This document shows positions 37,601 to 45,622 of a stretch of DNA of 64,000 nucleotides, piece after piece. Each line of letters begins with the position of its first letter. The first letter of the stretch is position 1. The position numbers and the translations under genes were made by a program. This DNA comes from Deltaproteobacteria bacterium YD0425bin51. Lineage in GTDB: Bacteria; Desulfobacterota; Desulfobacteria; Desulfobacterales; YD0425bin51. The notes beneath the pieces are model-generated. The model was not told the DNA's origin and did not search any database. It was given only the letters and a program-made list of their open reading frames with translations. Where the stretch lies: contig PDZS01000009.1 of the NCBI GenBank assembly GCA_002753225.1, forward strand, positions 1 through 64,000, read 5' to 3'.

Positions 37601-40321
37601 AATAATCTTTAAGTCACTTTCTACCAAGAGACTCTTTTCGTCTCTCACATATCTGTCTAATTTATCAATCAAATCATCCATATCTTTGGCTGAAACCGCT
37701 ATTTTTTCATCCATTAAATCTCTATACTGCAAAGTGGCAGATATCTGAGAAAGCTTTAAATTCTTTTTATGTTTTAATATAAATTCGTATATGTTTTTTA
37801 CATAAACCTTTAATCTGTCTTTATTTTTAGCAGATATTAGAATAGGCTGACTATTTTTGCTGTTTGGCAAATTAATATCCTTATATTCTTCGACAATAAC
37901 ATGGGCGTTTGTTCCGCTGAATCCAAAAGAACTAATTCCAGCTCTTCTCGGTATATCTTCAGGGATTTTCCATTCATTAAATGTTCTTATTACATAAAAA
38001 GGGCTTTCTTTAAAATTGATATATTGATTTTCTTTTTTAAAATTCAAAGAAGGGGGAATCTGTTTGTTTTTTAAACTTAGCAAGGCTTTTATAAAACCAG
38101 CAATCCCTGCGGCAGAAGCAGTATGACCAATATTTGTTTTTACAGAGCCTATGGCGCAATATTGTTTTTTATTTGTATATTTTCTAAAAGCGTTTGTTAA
38201 TGCTTCAATTTCAATTGGATCCCCTAATTTTGTGCCTGTACCATGAGCTTCTATATAAGTTATTGTCTCTGGATTTACGTTAAATTTCTCATAAACAGAT
38301 ATTTCGAGATCAGTTTGAGATTTTGCGCTTGGAGCTGTAATTCCATTGGTTTTACCATCCTGATTTATTCCAGAACCTTTAATTACACCGTATATATTAT
38401 CTCCATCTCTTATCGCGTTTAATAAAGGCTTTAAGACTACTACCCCAACCCCCTCACCCGGAACAAATCCGTCTGCTGAATCATCAAAAGTTTTGCACCT
38501 GCCTTCAGGAGAAAGCATTCCAGCGCTTGTTGTCATAATGTGGAAAGCTGGAGTATTATATACAAAGACTCCCCCTGCTATTGCCATTTCTGATTCGCGA
38601 GAGATTAAGCTTTGACATGCCAGATGAATTGCCACAAGAGATGATGAGCATGCTGTATCAATTGGAATACTTGGTCCTTTAAGATTTAAAAAATATGAAA
38701 TTCTTGCTGCCAAAATAGAATTAGAGTTGCCCAAAAAAGACTGTGCATCGATTTTTGCTGGATAATCACCCCGCACTGCTCCAACAAACACTGATACATT
38801 TTTGTTAGATATGGACTTATTAGCATATCCAGCATCTTCTAACGCAGAAAAGCTCTCTTCCAGAAAAAGCCTCTGCTGGGGATCCATCTGCTCTGCTTCT
38901 CTGCCAGACATATTAAAAAAGAGAGGATCAAATTTATCAATATCTTCTAAAAAACCTCCCCATTTGTAATAATTATCATCCCCGTAAAACAAAGACTCCC
39001 CCCACCTGCCTTTAGGAGGAGAAGATATATGGCTTTTACCTAAAATCAGATTTTCCCAAAATTCGTCAATGTTAGCTGCGCCTGGAAACCTGCAAGACAT
39101 ACCTATAACTGCAACATCTTGACTCAAGTTTTCTTTTTTTACATAAGGGGTATTAATCTCAGGCATTGTTACAACAATTTTTCCTATGTTTTTTCTATCC
39201 TGCATGAACTTATAGGCTTCTTTAATTTCTCGAAATGGAAAGACTTTTAAAACTGTAGGACGAATAGTCCCTTCTTCCAAATGTCTGACCATAATGTCAA
39301 AATATTCTCTTAATCTATCTGGTTCCCTTGTTATAAGCCTTCTTAAATCCACACTGCATATAACCTGATTATCTACCATATTGGACAAATCAAAATTATT
39401 TGAAGATTTTAAAGCAGTCATAGCTATTTCAATATAACGACCACAAGGAGCAAGAATATCTATCCCTTTTTGAATAGCATCTCCTGGCAAAGTATTAATA
39501 ACTACATCAACACCATAGCCATTTGTATATTCCAAAATTTTTTTACTAAAATCTTCCTTTTGGTAATTTATTAAATAATTTACCCCCATTTTTTTTAGAT
39601 AATCCAATTTATCATTTGAGCTGGCTGTTGCGTAAATGTCTGCCCCTATTATTTTTGCCATCTGCACAGCAATAAGACCAGTTCCTCCTGCTGCTGTCTG
39701 GATTAAAATCTTTTCACCTGATTTAACTTTAGCTATCTCAAATACATGATGCATTGTGAGAAAAACAACTGGAAAAGCGCATGCTTCTTCATGAGTAATA
39801 TTACTGGGCTTTTTAACAAGCAAATTTTCATTTGTATTTACAATTGCGCTGTGTCCTCCCATATTAATTCCAGTAAGCCCCATTACTTCATCGCCAACTT
39901 GAAATTGACCCGCCATATCTCCAGTTTTTAAAACCACACCTGATATTTCAAAACCCGGAGTAAAAGGATACTCAGGCATTGTTGGATAAAGGCCGTTTAT
40001 GCAGAGTAAATCGCCAAAATTTAACGAGAAAGCCTTAACTAGAACCTGAACATCTGTATCTGCTGGATCTTCAGGTTCTATATTACGAATCTCAATATTT
40101 TCAATTTTAGCTGGTTTTGTTAACACTACTGCTTGATAGGGACCCTGGATTCCCGCTTTCACAGGAATGACGTCATTCCCGCGAAAGCGGGAATCCAGAA
40201 TAATATGTGATCTGTTAGTTATTTTTTGGATTAATTTATATCCATCTTCAGGAGATATTAGATTTGATTCTATTTTTTTGAGGATTTCTTTTATATGGGA
40301 CTCATTATTTGTCTTTTTAAT
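34691..40321 (-). CDS. AT-less PKS: (N-terminal helical segment)-MDR/enoylreductase-KS-KR-MT-ACP
   Basis: N-terminal quinone-oxidoreductase-like ER (GEKILIQTAAGGTGLIAVQMAKIIGADIYATA), KS DTACSSSL/IEAHGTGT/NIGH, KR GVYFILGGAGGIG, MT ILEVGAGTGGTSA, ACP FGVDSILAVEI. ORF track start (GTG 40162) lies inside a repeat; the open frame continues to an ATT at 40321 with SD aaaggag. Confidence 0.8.
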   Translation of the reverse strand: MKKTNNESHIKEILKKIESNLISPEDGYKLIQKITNRSHIILDSRFRGNDVIPVKAGIQGPYQAVVLTKPAKIENIEIRNIEPEDPADTDVQVLVKAFSLNFGDLLCINGLYPTMPEYPFTPGFEISGVVLKTGDMAGQFQVGDEVMGLTGINMGGHSAIVNTNENLLVKKPSNITHEEACAFPVVFLTMHHVFEIAKVKSGEKILIQTAAGGTGLIAVQMAKIIGADIYATASSNDKLDYLKKMGVNYLINYQKEDFSKKILEYTNGYGVDVVINTLPGDAIQKGIDILAPCGRYIEIAMTALKSSNNFDLSNMVDNQVICSVDLRRLITREPDRLREYFDIMVRHLEEGTIRPTVLKVFPFREIKEAYKFMQDRKNIGKIVVTMPEINTPYVKKENLSQDVAVIGMSCRFPGAANIDEFWENLILGKSHISSPPKGRWGESLFYGDDNYYKWGGFLEDIDKFDPLFFNMSGREAEQMDPQQRLFLEESFSALEDAGYANKSISNKNVSVFVGAVRGDYPAKIDAQSFLGNSNSILAARISYFLNLKGPSIPIDTACSSSLVAIHLACQSLISRESEMAIAGGVFVYNTPAFHIMTTSAGMLSPEGRCKTFDDSADGFVPGEGVGVVVLKPLLNAIRDGDNIYGVIKGSGINQDGKTNGITAPSAKSQTDLEISVYEKFNVNPETITYIEAHGTGTKLGDPIEIEALTNAFRKYTNKKQYCAIGSVKTNIGHTASAAGIAGFIKALLSLKNKQIPPSLNFKKENQYINFKESPFYVIRTFNEWKIPEDIPRRAGISSFGFSGTNAHVIVEEYKDINLPNSKNSQPILISAKNKDRLKVYVKNIYEFILKHKKNLKLSQISATLQYRDLMDEKIAVSAKDMDDLIDKLDRYVRDEKSLLVESDLKIIHKGQKTRRIHLPTYPFEKKSYWFDSTTKKKETDDNICNFFYKPTWFPYDFKPHPELKVKNRVLIIYPKDCLKLKTVISENYSNDEVFELVLNEEDIDVFINKIGHIDIIYFLGGIKEKEIDIYDLDELKESQEKGILSLFRLVKAIEAFNPKLIVITNDVHKVTEEDVGFSFSGSLQGLTRVIAKEYRKLSAKYIDITLKDIKVIAPIIKKLSYDNIEEAAIRYGKPYIRILETINIPRSNYPAFKKQGVYFILGGAGGIGVEFSKYLSKNFQAKLVLIGRKKINESLKEKILEIEKLGGEVLYISSDGSDFESMNTAFQTAKKAFGKINGVIHSAIVLKDKAIYNMDEDTLKDVLSPKVNGSVVLAKIFKDEPLDFMIFFSSAQSFTANMGQANYAAACTFKDSFALHLQNVAPYPVKIINWGYFGDVGIVSDNNHKNRLLSQGVQSISLQEGIDAISKILTGRVRQIMAFKASDDILSKMGINNSYQIETYPENRPSVFQEALSKIEFPVINLDNNPSNSFYEMNLFGKSLLFEVFSKISKEDIIPSYNKLYRALEDILADFKYSEYENLDEKKDKLINDFPEISAYVKLLWTCLKNYPQILTGKIPATDIMFPNSSMELVENVYKGNITADFFNNLVLAGVISYIKTRESGDEKIYILEVGAGTGGTSATLLSAISKHGENIHYVYTDISKSFILYGEKNYGKYSFVEFNTFDIETDPLSQGYENGAFDIIIASNVIHATKSIKNAVRNLKTLLKANGWMVINEITSVMEFSTLTFGLLDGWWLFEDEEYRIKGSPLLSTEMWKRVLYEEGFDHVIDLINNYASPQNVIIAESNGEIRKLKENKRSIEKKLNQDIAEKIIDILVSVLKVDRENITTDTSYTEFGVDSILAVEIINEINEKLNLNLRTTDLFNYPTILKLKDHITNNFSGEIKHNDEDRIILNIIDRLKVGELDIYEADQLIEEEMV
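40143..40222 (-). repeat. In-frame palindromic element copy D
   Basis: ctggattcccgctttcacaggaatgacgtcattcccgcgaaagcgggaatccag; reads ILDSRFRGNDVIPVKAGIQ in the PKS frame. Confidence 0.8.
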
Positions 40322-40322
40322 A

Positions 40323-41066
40323 TCAAAACTCCTTTGGTTTAAAGCGTTTGTGATTCATCAGAGATGCTCCGCCATCTCCAGTTTGAGTTAAGACGTAAAG
40401 ACCTGATTTCTCTGCATATCGACCAATATCATCTTTAATCACCAATGCCCCCATGCCTGCAAGCATTTTGTATTTTTGAAACTTAGGGAAAGCCTTTTTA
40501 AAATTCGGTATTTTTTTATTTAAAAAGTTGTCTACCATCCTTTTTTCCAATTTATTTTTTACTTCTATTACTAAAACACTTTCATTATTAACCGCTACAA
40601 TATCATATTCTGCTTCACCTTTTTTCTTTAGATTTCTATGGATATCATTGAAGTGAAAATCCTTAAACAAATAAAAGATATTACGATAAAACAAATCCTC
40701 TGCTATCTCTCCTTGCACAAGTCCAAGATCTCCTAATTGTCTTCTCAGCTCAACCAGTCCTTTAAACATTTCATCGCTTGATTGTCTCATTTCTCTAAGA
40801 GATTCTTTAAACTCTTTCATCTCTTTACGATGTATTTCACTTGATTTTTTAAGAGATTCATTAAATTCTCTAAGTGATTCACAAATCTCCTTCATCTCTT
40901 TATTATTCATTTCACTAGACTTTTTAAGAGATTCTCTAAACTCTTTCATCTCTTTACGATGTATTTCACTTGATTTTTTAAGAGATTCATTAAATTCTCT
41001 AAGTGATTCACGAATCTCTTTCATCTCTTTATTATGTATTTCACTTGATTCTATAGACCGCTTCAT
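40323..41066 (-). CDS. Coiled-coil repeat protein with C-terminal PD-(D/E)XK-like nuclease domain
   Basis: Repeats SSEIHRKEMKEFRESLKK; C-terminal GEAEYDIVAVNNESVLVIEVKNKL (D...ExK). Confidence 0.7.
   Translation of the reverse strand: MKRSIESSEIHNKEMKEIRESLREFNESLKKSSEIHRKEMKEFRESLKKSSEMNNKEMKEICESLREFNESLKKSSEIHRKEMKEFKESLREMRQSSDEMFKGLVELRRQLGDLGLVQGEIAEDLFYRNIFYLFKDFHFNDIHRNLKKKGEAEYDIVAVNNESVLVIEVKNKLEKRMVDNFLNKKIPNFKKAFPKFQKYKMLAGMGALVIKDDIGRYAEKSGLYVLTQTGDGGASLMNHKRFKPKEF
40844..41050. repeat. 129-bp tandem repeat (coding, coiled-coil)
   Basis: aagagattcattaaattctctaagtgattcac recurs at 40851 and 40980. Confidence 0.75.
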
Positions 41067-41088
41067 TATTCTTCCCTTAAATATTTAG

Positions 41089-41119
41089 GCGCTGAATTAA
41101 AAAAAACAGCGCCTAAATT
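41089..41119 (-). terminator. Terminator-like hairpin downstream of the MCP gene
   Basis: tttaggcgctg aattaaaaaaaa cagcgcctaaa. Confidence 0.7.
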
Positions 41120-41123
41120 TACT

Positions 41124-43427
41124 CTATATTTTAAATTTGCTTACAAGTTTGGTAAGGGTTATTGCCATTTTTGAAAGCTCATTTGATGAATCTTTTGTTT
41201 GCGATGCCCCCATTGCAGTCTGTTTTGCAGCACTTGAGATGCCAACCATATTTCTTGAAATATCATTTACTCCACTAGCTACTTCATTTGAAGATCTAGC
41301 TACATCTTTAATGCCGCCATTTACCTGTTCAACATTTTTTGCTATATCAAAAGCAGTTTTTGATGCCTCGTCTGTTGATTTAGCTATTTCTTCTACTAAT
41401 TTTGCAGATTCATTAGCATTTACTGCAACTTTATTTACAGTCATTGCAGCTTGTGAAACAGATTTGGATATTTCAGAAGCAGTTGCTGTCTGCTCTTCAA
41501 CAGATGAAGCAATCATAGTATTTATATCTGCAATTTTTAAGATTGTGCTGTTTATTTCTCCAATTGCTTTTACAGCATCATTTGTTGCTGTTTGAATATT
41601 ATCAATTTGTTCTGCTATTTCATCTGTAGCATCAGCTGATTGTTTAGCAAGTTCCTTTACTTCTCCAGCAACAACAGCAAAACCTTTTCCAGCATCTCCT
41701 GCTCCTGCTGCTTCAATGGTAGCATTCAAAGCTAGCATATCAGTTTTATCAGCAATATCTTTAATAACTGATACTACTTTACCAATCTGTTTTGAAGAAG
41801 TAACCAAAGCCTTCATGCGAATATTTATTTCTTCTGCCCGTTTATTTGCATCTTGAGAAATCTGGCTGGCTTGAGCTGTATTTTTTGAAACTTCATTTAA
41901 TGAGGTTGTCATTTCTTCTACAGCAGAAGCAACAGTATGAATTTGATTAGACATATCCTGGCTTGCACCTGCAACTTGTTTTACATTTATACTTGTTTTT
42001 TGTCCAAAATTTGCAACATTTATAAAAGTAGAAGACATCTCTTCTGTCATTGCTGCAACATTTGATACTGAAGCGCTTGCCTGTTCTGCTGCTGATGCTA
42101 CAGTTGATACGCTTGCATTTATCTGCTCAGACGCAGCAGAAATTACATTTGATTGAGATTCCACTTCTTCAGCAGAAGAAGCCATCTGGCTTGCAACTGT
42201 AGATAATTCTTCAGATGAACTTGAAAGGGTATTTGAAGTTTGTAAAAGTTCGCCAACTATTACTTTTATGTTACCCACTGCATCATTAAGGTCTTTTGCC
42301 ATATGTCCAAGCTCATCATTGCTGTCTACATCAATCTTTACAGTAAGATCTCCCTGCCCAAAAGATTTTGTAAAAGCTATCACTTTATTTATAGGTTCAA
42401 CAATAGAATGTCTTATTACAAAAGATATAATTATACTGATAATAATCGAAATAATTATACCTATAATCATATTTGTTGAGCCGCTCTCAACCAATTCATG
42501 AGATTCTTTTGCAATATCCATACTCTGCTTCATACCTGCACCAGCTATAGATTCTGCAGAATTTACTATTGAATCTACAAGCATATTACGCTGTTTAGAA
42601 ACCTTATCTCCATTGCTCCATTCTTCTAAAACATTTTTCATGGCATTTTTATATTCATCAGCCCCCTTTTTTACAATTTCGAGCTGTTTAAGATTAACGC
42701 CCTGCGTAGTTATTTTTATAATTTCATCCAATTTTTTATAAATATTATCAATTTTCCCCATACTCTCTTCAAAAAGCTTTATTTCTCTGGATGCCTGAGC
42801 TTTAAAATTTCCAAGCCTTATGGCGTTACCTAAATCAATTACGTCATTTATAAGAGTAATTTTTGTTAATCTATCTGTTACTTTTGCAGGCTCCGAAATG
42901 TCCTGTTTTATTTTTTCATTCTGGATTGATAAATATTCATAACAAGCCTCCATATACAAGGATGCTGCTTTATTTAATCTTTCGCGAAGCTCTGTTATAG
43001 ACTTATTTATATTGGCTGTTTCATTTATCAGTTTTTCATATTCTACAACCTGGGGCTTCAAAATAGTTATTGCTTCTTTAAGCTTTACTAGTTTGGGATA
43101 TTTTTCAACAAATTCATCTCCCTGCTTAAGGTATTTTTTTACTTCTTCAAAATTTTTCAGTCCTTCTATTAAATAGTTATTCTCACCAGATAGGGCATAA
43201 GCACGAATCCATGTTCTTGTTATAAGAGAAAATCTCTCAATATTATTTGCAAGCTCCACCTCAGGAAGATATTGCTCCTGCATAACTTTCGATTTCTCTT
43301 CTATTCGGTTCATACTGCTAATGGTTACCCATCCTAAAATCAGCAAGACTGCAGTAATAATACCAAAGCCAATTGCTATTCTCATTCCGACTTTTACATT
43401 TTTAATCAAAGACATTATTTTACTCAT
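41124..43427 (-). CDS. Methyl-accepting chemotaxis protein
   Basis: TM-HAMP and signalling tip LALNATIEAAGAGDAGKGFAVVAGEVKELAKQSADAT. Confidence 0.95.
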   Translation of the reverse strand: MSKIMSLIKNVKVGMRIAIGFGIITAVLLILGWVTISSMNRIEEKSKVMQEQYLPEVELANNIERFSLITRTWIRAYALSGENNYLIEGLKNFEEVKKYLKQGDEFVEKYPKLVKLKEAITILKPQVVEYEKLINETANINKSITELRERLNKAASLYMEACYEYLSIQNEKIKQDISEPAKVTDRLTKITLINDVIDLGNAIRLGNFKAQASREIKLFEESMGKIDNIYKKLDEIIKITTQGVNLKQLEIVKKGADEYKNAMKNVLEEWSNGDKVSKQRNMLVDSIVNSAESIAGAGMKQSMDIAKESHELVESGSTNMIIGIIISIIISIIISFVIRHSIVEPINKVIAFTKSFGQGDLTVKIDVDSNDELGHMAKDLNDAVGNIKVIVGELLQTSNTLSSSSEELSTVASQMASSAEEVESQSNVISAASEQINASVSTVASAAEQASASVSNVAAMTEEMSSTFINVANFGQKTSINVKQVAGASQDMSNQIHTVASAVEEMTTSLNEVSKNTAQASQISQDANKRAEEINIRMKALVTSSKQIGKVVSVIKDIADKTDMLALNATIEAAGAGDAGKGFAVVAGEVKELAKQSADATDEIAEQIDNIQTATNDAVKAIGEINSTILKIADINTMIASSVEEQTATASEISKSVSQAAMTVNKVAVNANESAKLVEEIAKSTDEASKTAFDIAKNVEQVNGGIKDVARSSNEVASGVNDISRNMVGISSAAKQTAMGASQTKDSSNELSKMAITLTKLVSKFKI

Positions 43428-43464
43428 TCTGTTTTTTCCTCCTTAATAATTAAACTTTAAATTT

Positions 43465-43564
43465 GTCTGAACACGATTTTTAAGATTAAAGAATTGGCAC
43501 GATTTAATATAAAATCAACGTGCTGAATCATGGAAATCTTTTAATCCTATAATCGTGCTCAGAC
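43465..43564. repeat. Palindromic element family 2, copy 1
   Basis: gtctgaacacgatt...aatcgtgctcagac, ~100 bp. Confidence 0.85.
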
Positions 43565-43571
43565 AATAAAA

Positions 43572-44363
43572 TCACTTTCCATAGCTATGCAGACCTTGAA
43601 GATAATTTACCCCAAAATAAGTAAATAGTACTGCAATAAAACCAATAATTGAAAGATATGCAATCCTTTTTCCCTGCCAGCCTCGTGTAACCCTTGCGTG
43701 CAAAAGTGCAGCATATATAAGCCATGTAACTAAAGACCATGTTTCTTTAGGATCCCATGACCAGTAACTTCCCCATGCAGAATTAGCCCATACAGCTCCA
43801 GTTATGATACCTATTGATAGAAAAATAAACCCAAATGCTACTGTTTCATATATTAATTCATCTAATTCTTTTTTCAATTTTACAAGATATAATAAACTGA
43901 TTCCAAAAGCTATGGAAAAAGCAGCATAACCTAAAAAACATGTAACAACATGTGCAATAAGCCAGTTACTCTTTAGAGCAGGTACCAGCGGCTGAATGCG
44001 GTCATTTATATTTGGAGACATTGCTGCATAAGCCATGGCAAGAAACGCAAATAGAGATGAGCTTATACCTATCATTTGGTTTTTGTATTTATAATTTATA
44101 AAAAAATATATCAAAATTACTGCCCATGCAAAAAAGATTAATGATTCATACATATTGGAAAGTGGGGCATGTCCTATTCCAGCTTTATAGGATTCAAGCC
44201 ATCTTAAAATAATGCCAAGACTACTCCCTGAAAAACCTGCATATATTAACCATTTCCCTATAGTATCAGGTAATGATTTTTTAAAAATCCAGGAAGAGAC
44301 CAAAAAGATACCAGAAAAAGCATATATAAACGTTGTTATTGATAATATCATCGAGCTATTCAT
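43572..44363 (-). CDS. ccsA: Cytochrome c biogenesis protein CcsA/CcsB (CcmC family)
   Basis: WANSAWGSYWSWDPKETWSLVTWLIYAALLHAR tryptophan-rich WWD motif. Confidence 0.93.
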   Translation of the reverse strand: MNSSMILSITTFIYAFSGIFLVSSWIFKKSLPDTIGKWLIYAGFSGSSLGIILRWLESYKAGIGHAPLSNMYESLIFFAWAVILIYFFINYKYKNQMIGISSSLFAFLAMAYAAMSPNINDRIQPLVPALKSNWLIAHVVTCFLGYAAFSIAFGISLLYLVKLKKELDELIYETVAFGFIFLSIGIITGAVWANSAWGSYWSWDPKETWSLVTWLIYAALLHARVTRGWQGKRIAYLSIIGFIAVLFTYFGVNYLQGLHSYGK

Positions 44364-45618
44364 TATAATTTTTCTCCTTTAAATATAGAGATAGTTCCTT
44401 TACTTTATTTTGCATTCCTATTTTATTTTTGTTTGCAATACCAGACACCATAACACTACTTGTCTTTTCGTCTATTTTTGTAATTTCTATACATAAACTT
44501 TGGTGTGACATAAAAAAGTTTATGAAAAAACCTATAATCATTATTATAAAGCCGGCATAAACCAGACTAACGCCTGGATCATATACAACTTGCAAGCCAG
44601 TATAGTAAGTTTTATTAAAATCTAATAAAGAGATAAAAAAATCTCCACCCCTCATTTTATCAAAAGTAGGGAATTTTAATGGAATTACTACTTCTTCCTT
44701 TCCTTTTTCTGTTGAATAGGTTCCAAAAAATGCTTCTCCTACCTCTTCATAATGACTCAATCCTCCTAATTTAAATTTTCCTTTTTTTTCTGGAATATCT
44801 ATTTCTTCATCCACTTTTACATTGATTTTATAACTCATCCCAGTTTCTTTACTATTAAAATTCAATAAAGCTTCTTTTGGAGGAATTAGTCCATAACTGG
44901 ATTGATAAAAACTTATTCCTTTATAGCGAAGAGGTTTATTTACTACAATATCCTGTTTTAAAACAGGTTTGTTATCTATAAGTATAGTCAATTTTGATAA
45001 ATATTCTTTGGGAGTTCCTGAATCATAAAAACTTACATCAAAGTCATCACATTTTACAGCAAAACCTAAATTATAAACATGTCCTGATTTATTTAAGTCA
45101 ATATTTCTAACCTCAGACCCTTCAGGAATATTAACGTATCCCGTAAATCCAAGTATAGAACCGACTAAACTTCCTAAAAGCAAAATCAGAATACTTATGT
45201 GAATGATATATACCGACATTCTTGTTAGCCGCCCTTTTTCAGCAAATATAAGGAATTTATCGTTTGTATCATCTGTCACATTGTTTTTAAAGCCTTTTTC
45301 TACTTCACGCGCAATAAATCGTTTTAATTTTTCAATTGGTTCTTCAATGGTAATTGTCTCTTTTGCTTCTGAATTATAAAATCTTGAAATATTTGTGCTT
45401 GGTGTTTTTATAGAGATTATTTTAAGAGTTTGAGAAAACCTTTCCATTGAGCAGATCACTATGTTTATTCCTAACATCAGAATTAGAATCTGAAATCCAA
45501 ATGAATGATATATGTCAAAACTACCCATAGGAATAAGAGTTCCTATTATCGAAATAACTGCTATAATAAGCAAAAGCGCAATTGTAAGTTTAACTGATGC
45601 GAAAAAATTCCATAACAT
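44356..45618 (-). CDS. resB: ResB-like cytochrome c biogenesis protein
   Basis: LWNFFASVKLTIALLLIIAVISIIGTLIP; paired with ccsA. Confidence 0.9.
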   Translation of the reverse strand: MLWNFFASVKLTIALLLIIAVISIIGTLIPMGSFDIYHSFGFQILILMLGINIVICSMERFSQTLKIISIKTPSTNISRFYNSEAKETITIEEPIEKLKRFIAREVEKGFKNNVTDDTNDKFLIFAEKGRLTRMSVYIIHISILILLLGSLVGSILGFTGYVNIPEGSEVRNIDLNKSGHVYNLGFAVKCDDFDVSFYDSGTPKEYLSKLTILIDNKPVLKQDIVVNKPLRYKGISFYQSSYGLIPPKEALLNFNSKETGMSYKINVKVDEEIDIPEKKGKFKLGGLSHYEEVGEAFFGTYSTEKGKEEVVIPLKFPTFDKMRGGDFFISLLDFNKTYYTGLQVVYDPGVSLVYAGFIIMIIGFFINFFMSHQSLCIEITKIDEKTSSVMVSGIANKNKIGMQNKVKELSLYLKEKNYNE

Positions 45619-45622
45619 ATTT

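Noticed and set aside
40167-40391. ORF MTSFPRKRESRII...
   Set aside because: Alternate-frame translation of the palindromic repeat (a familiar spurious peptide) plus antisense of flanking genes
40844-41050. Considered as a CRISPR or noncoding satellite
   Set aside because: 129-bp period stays in-frame and encodes heptad-like coiled coil
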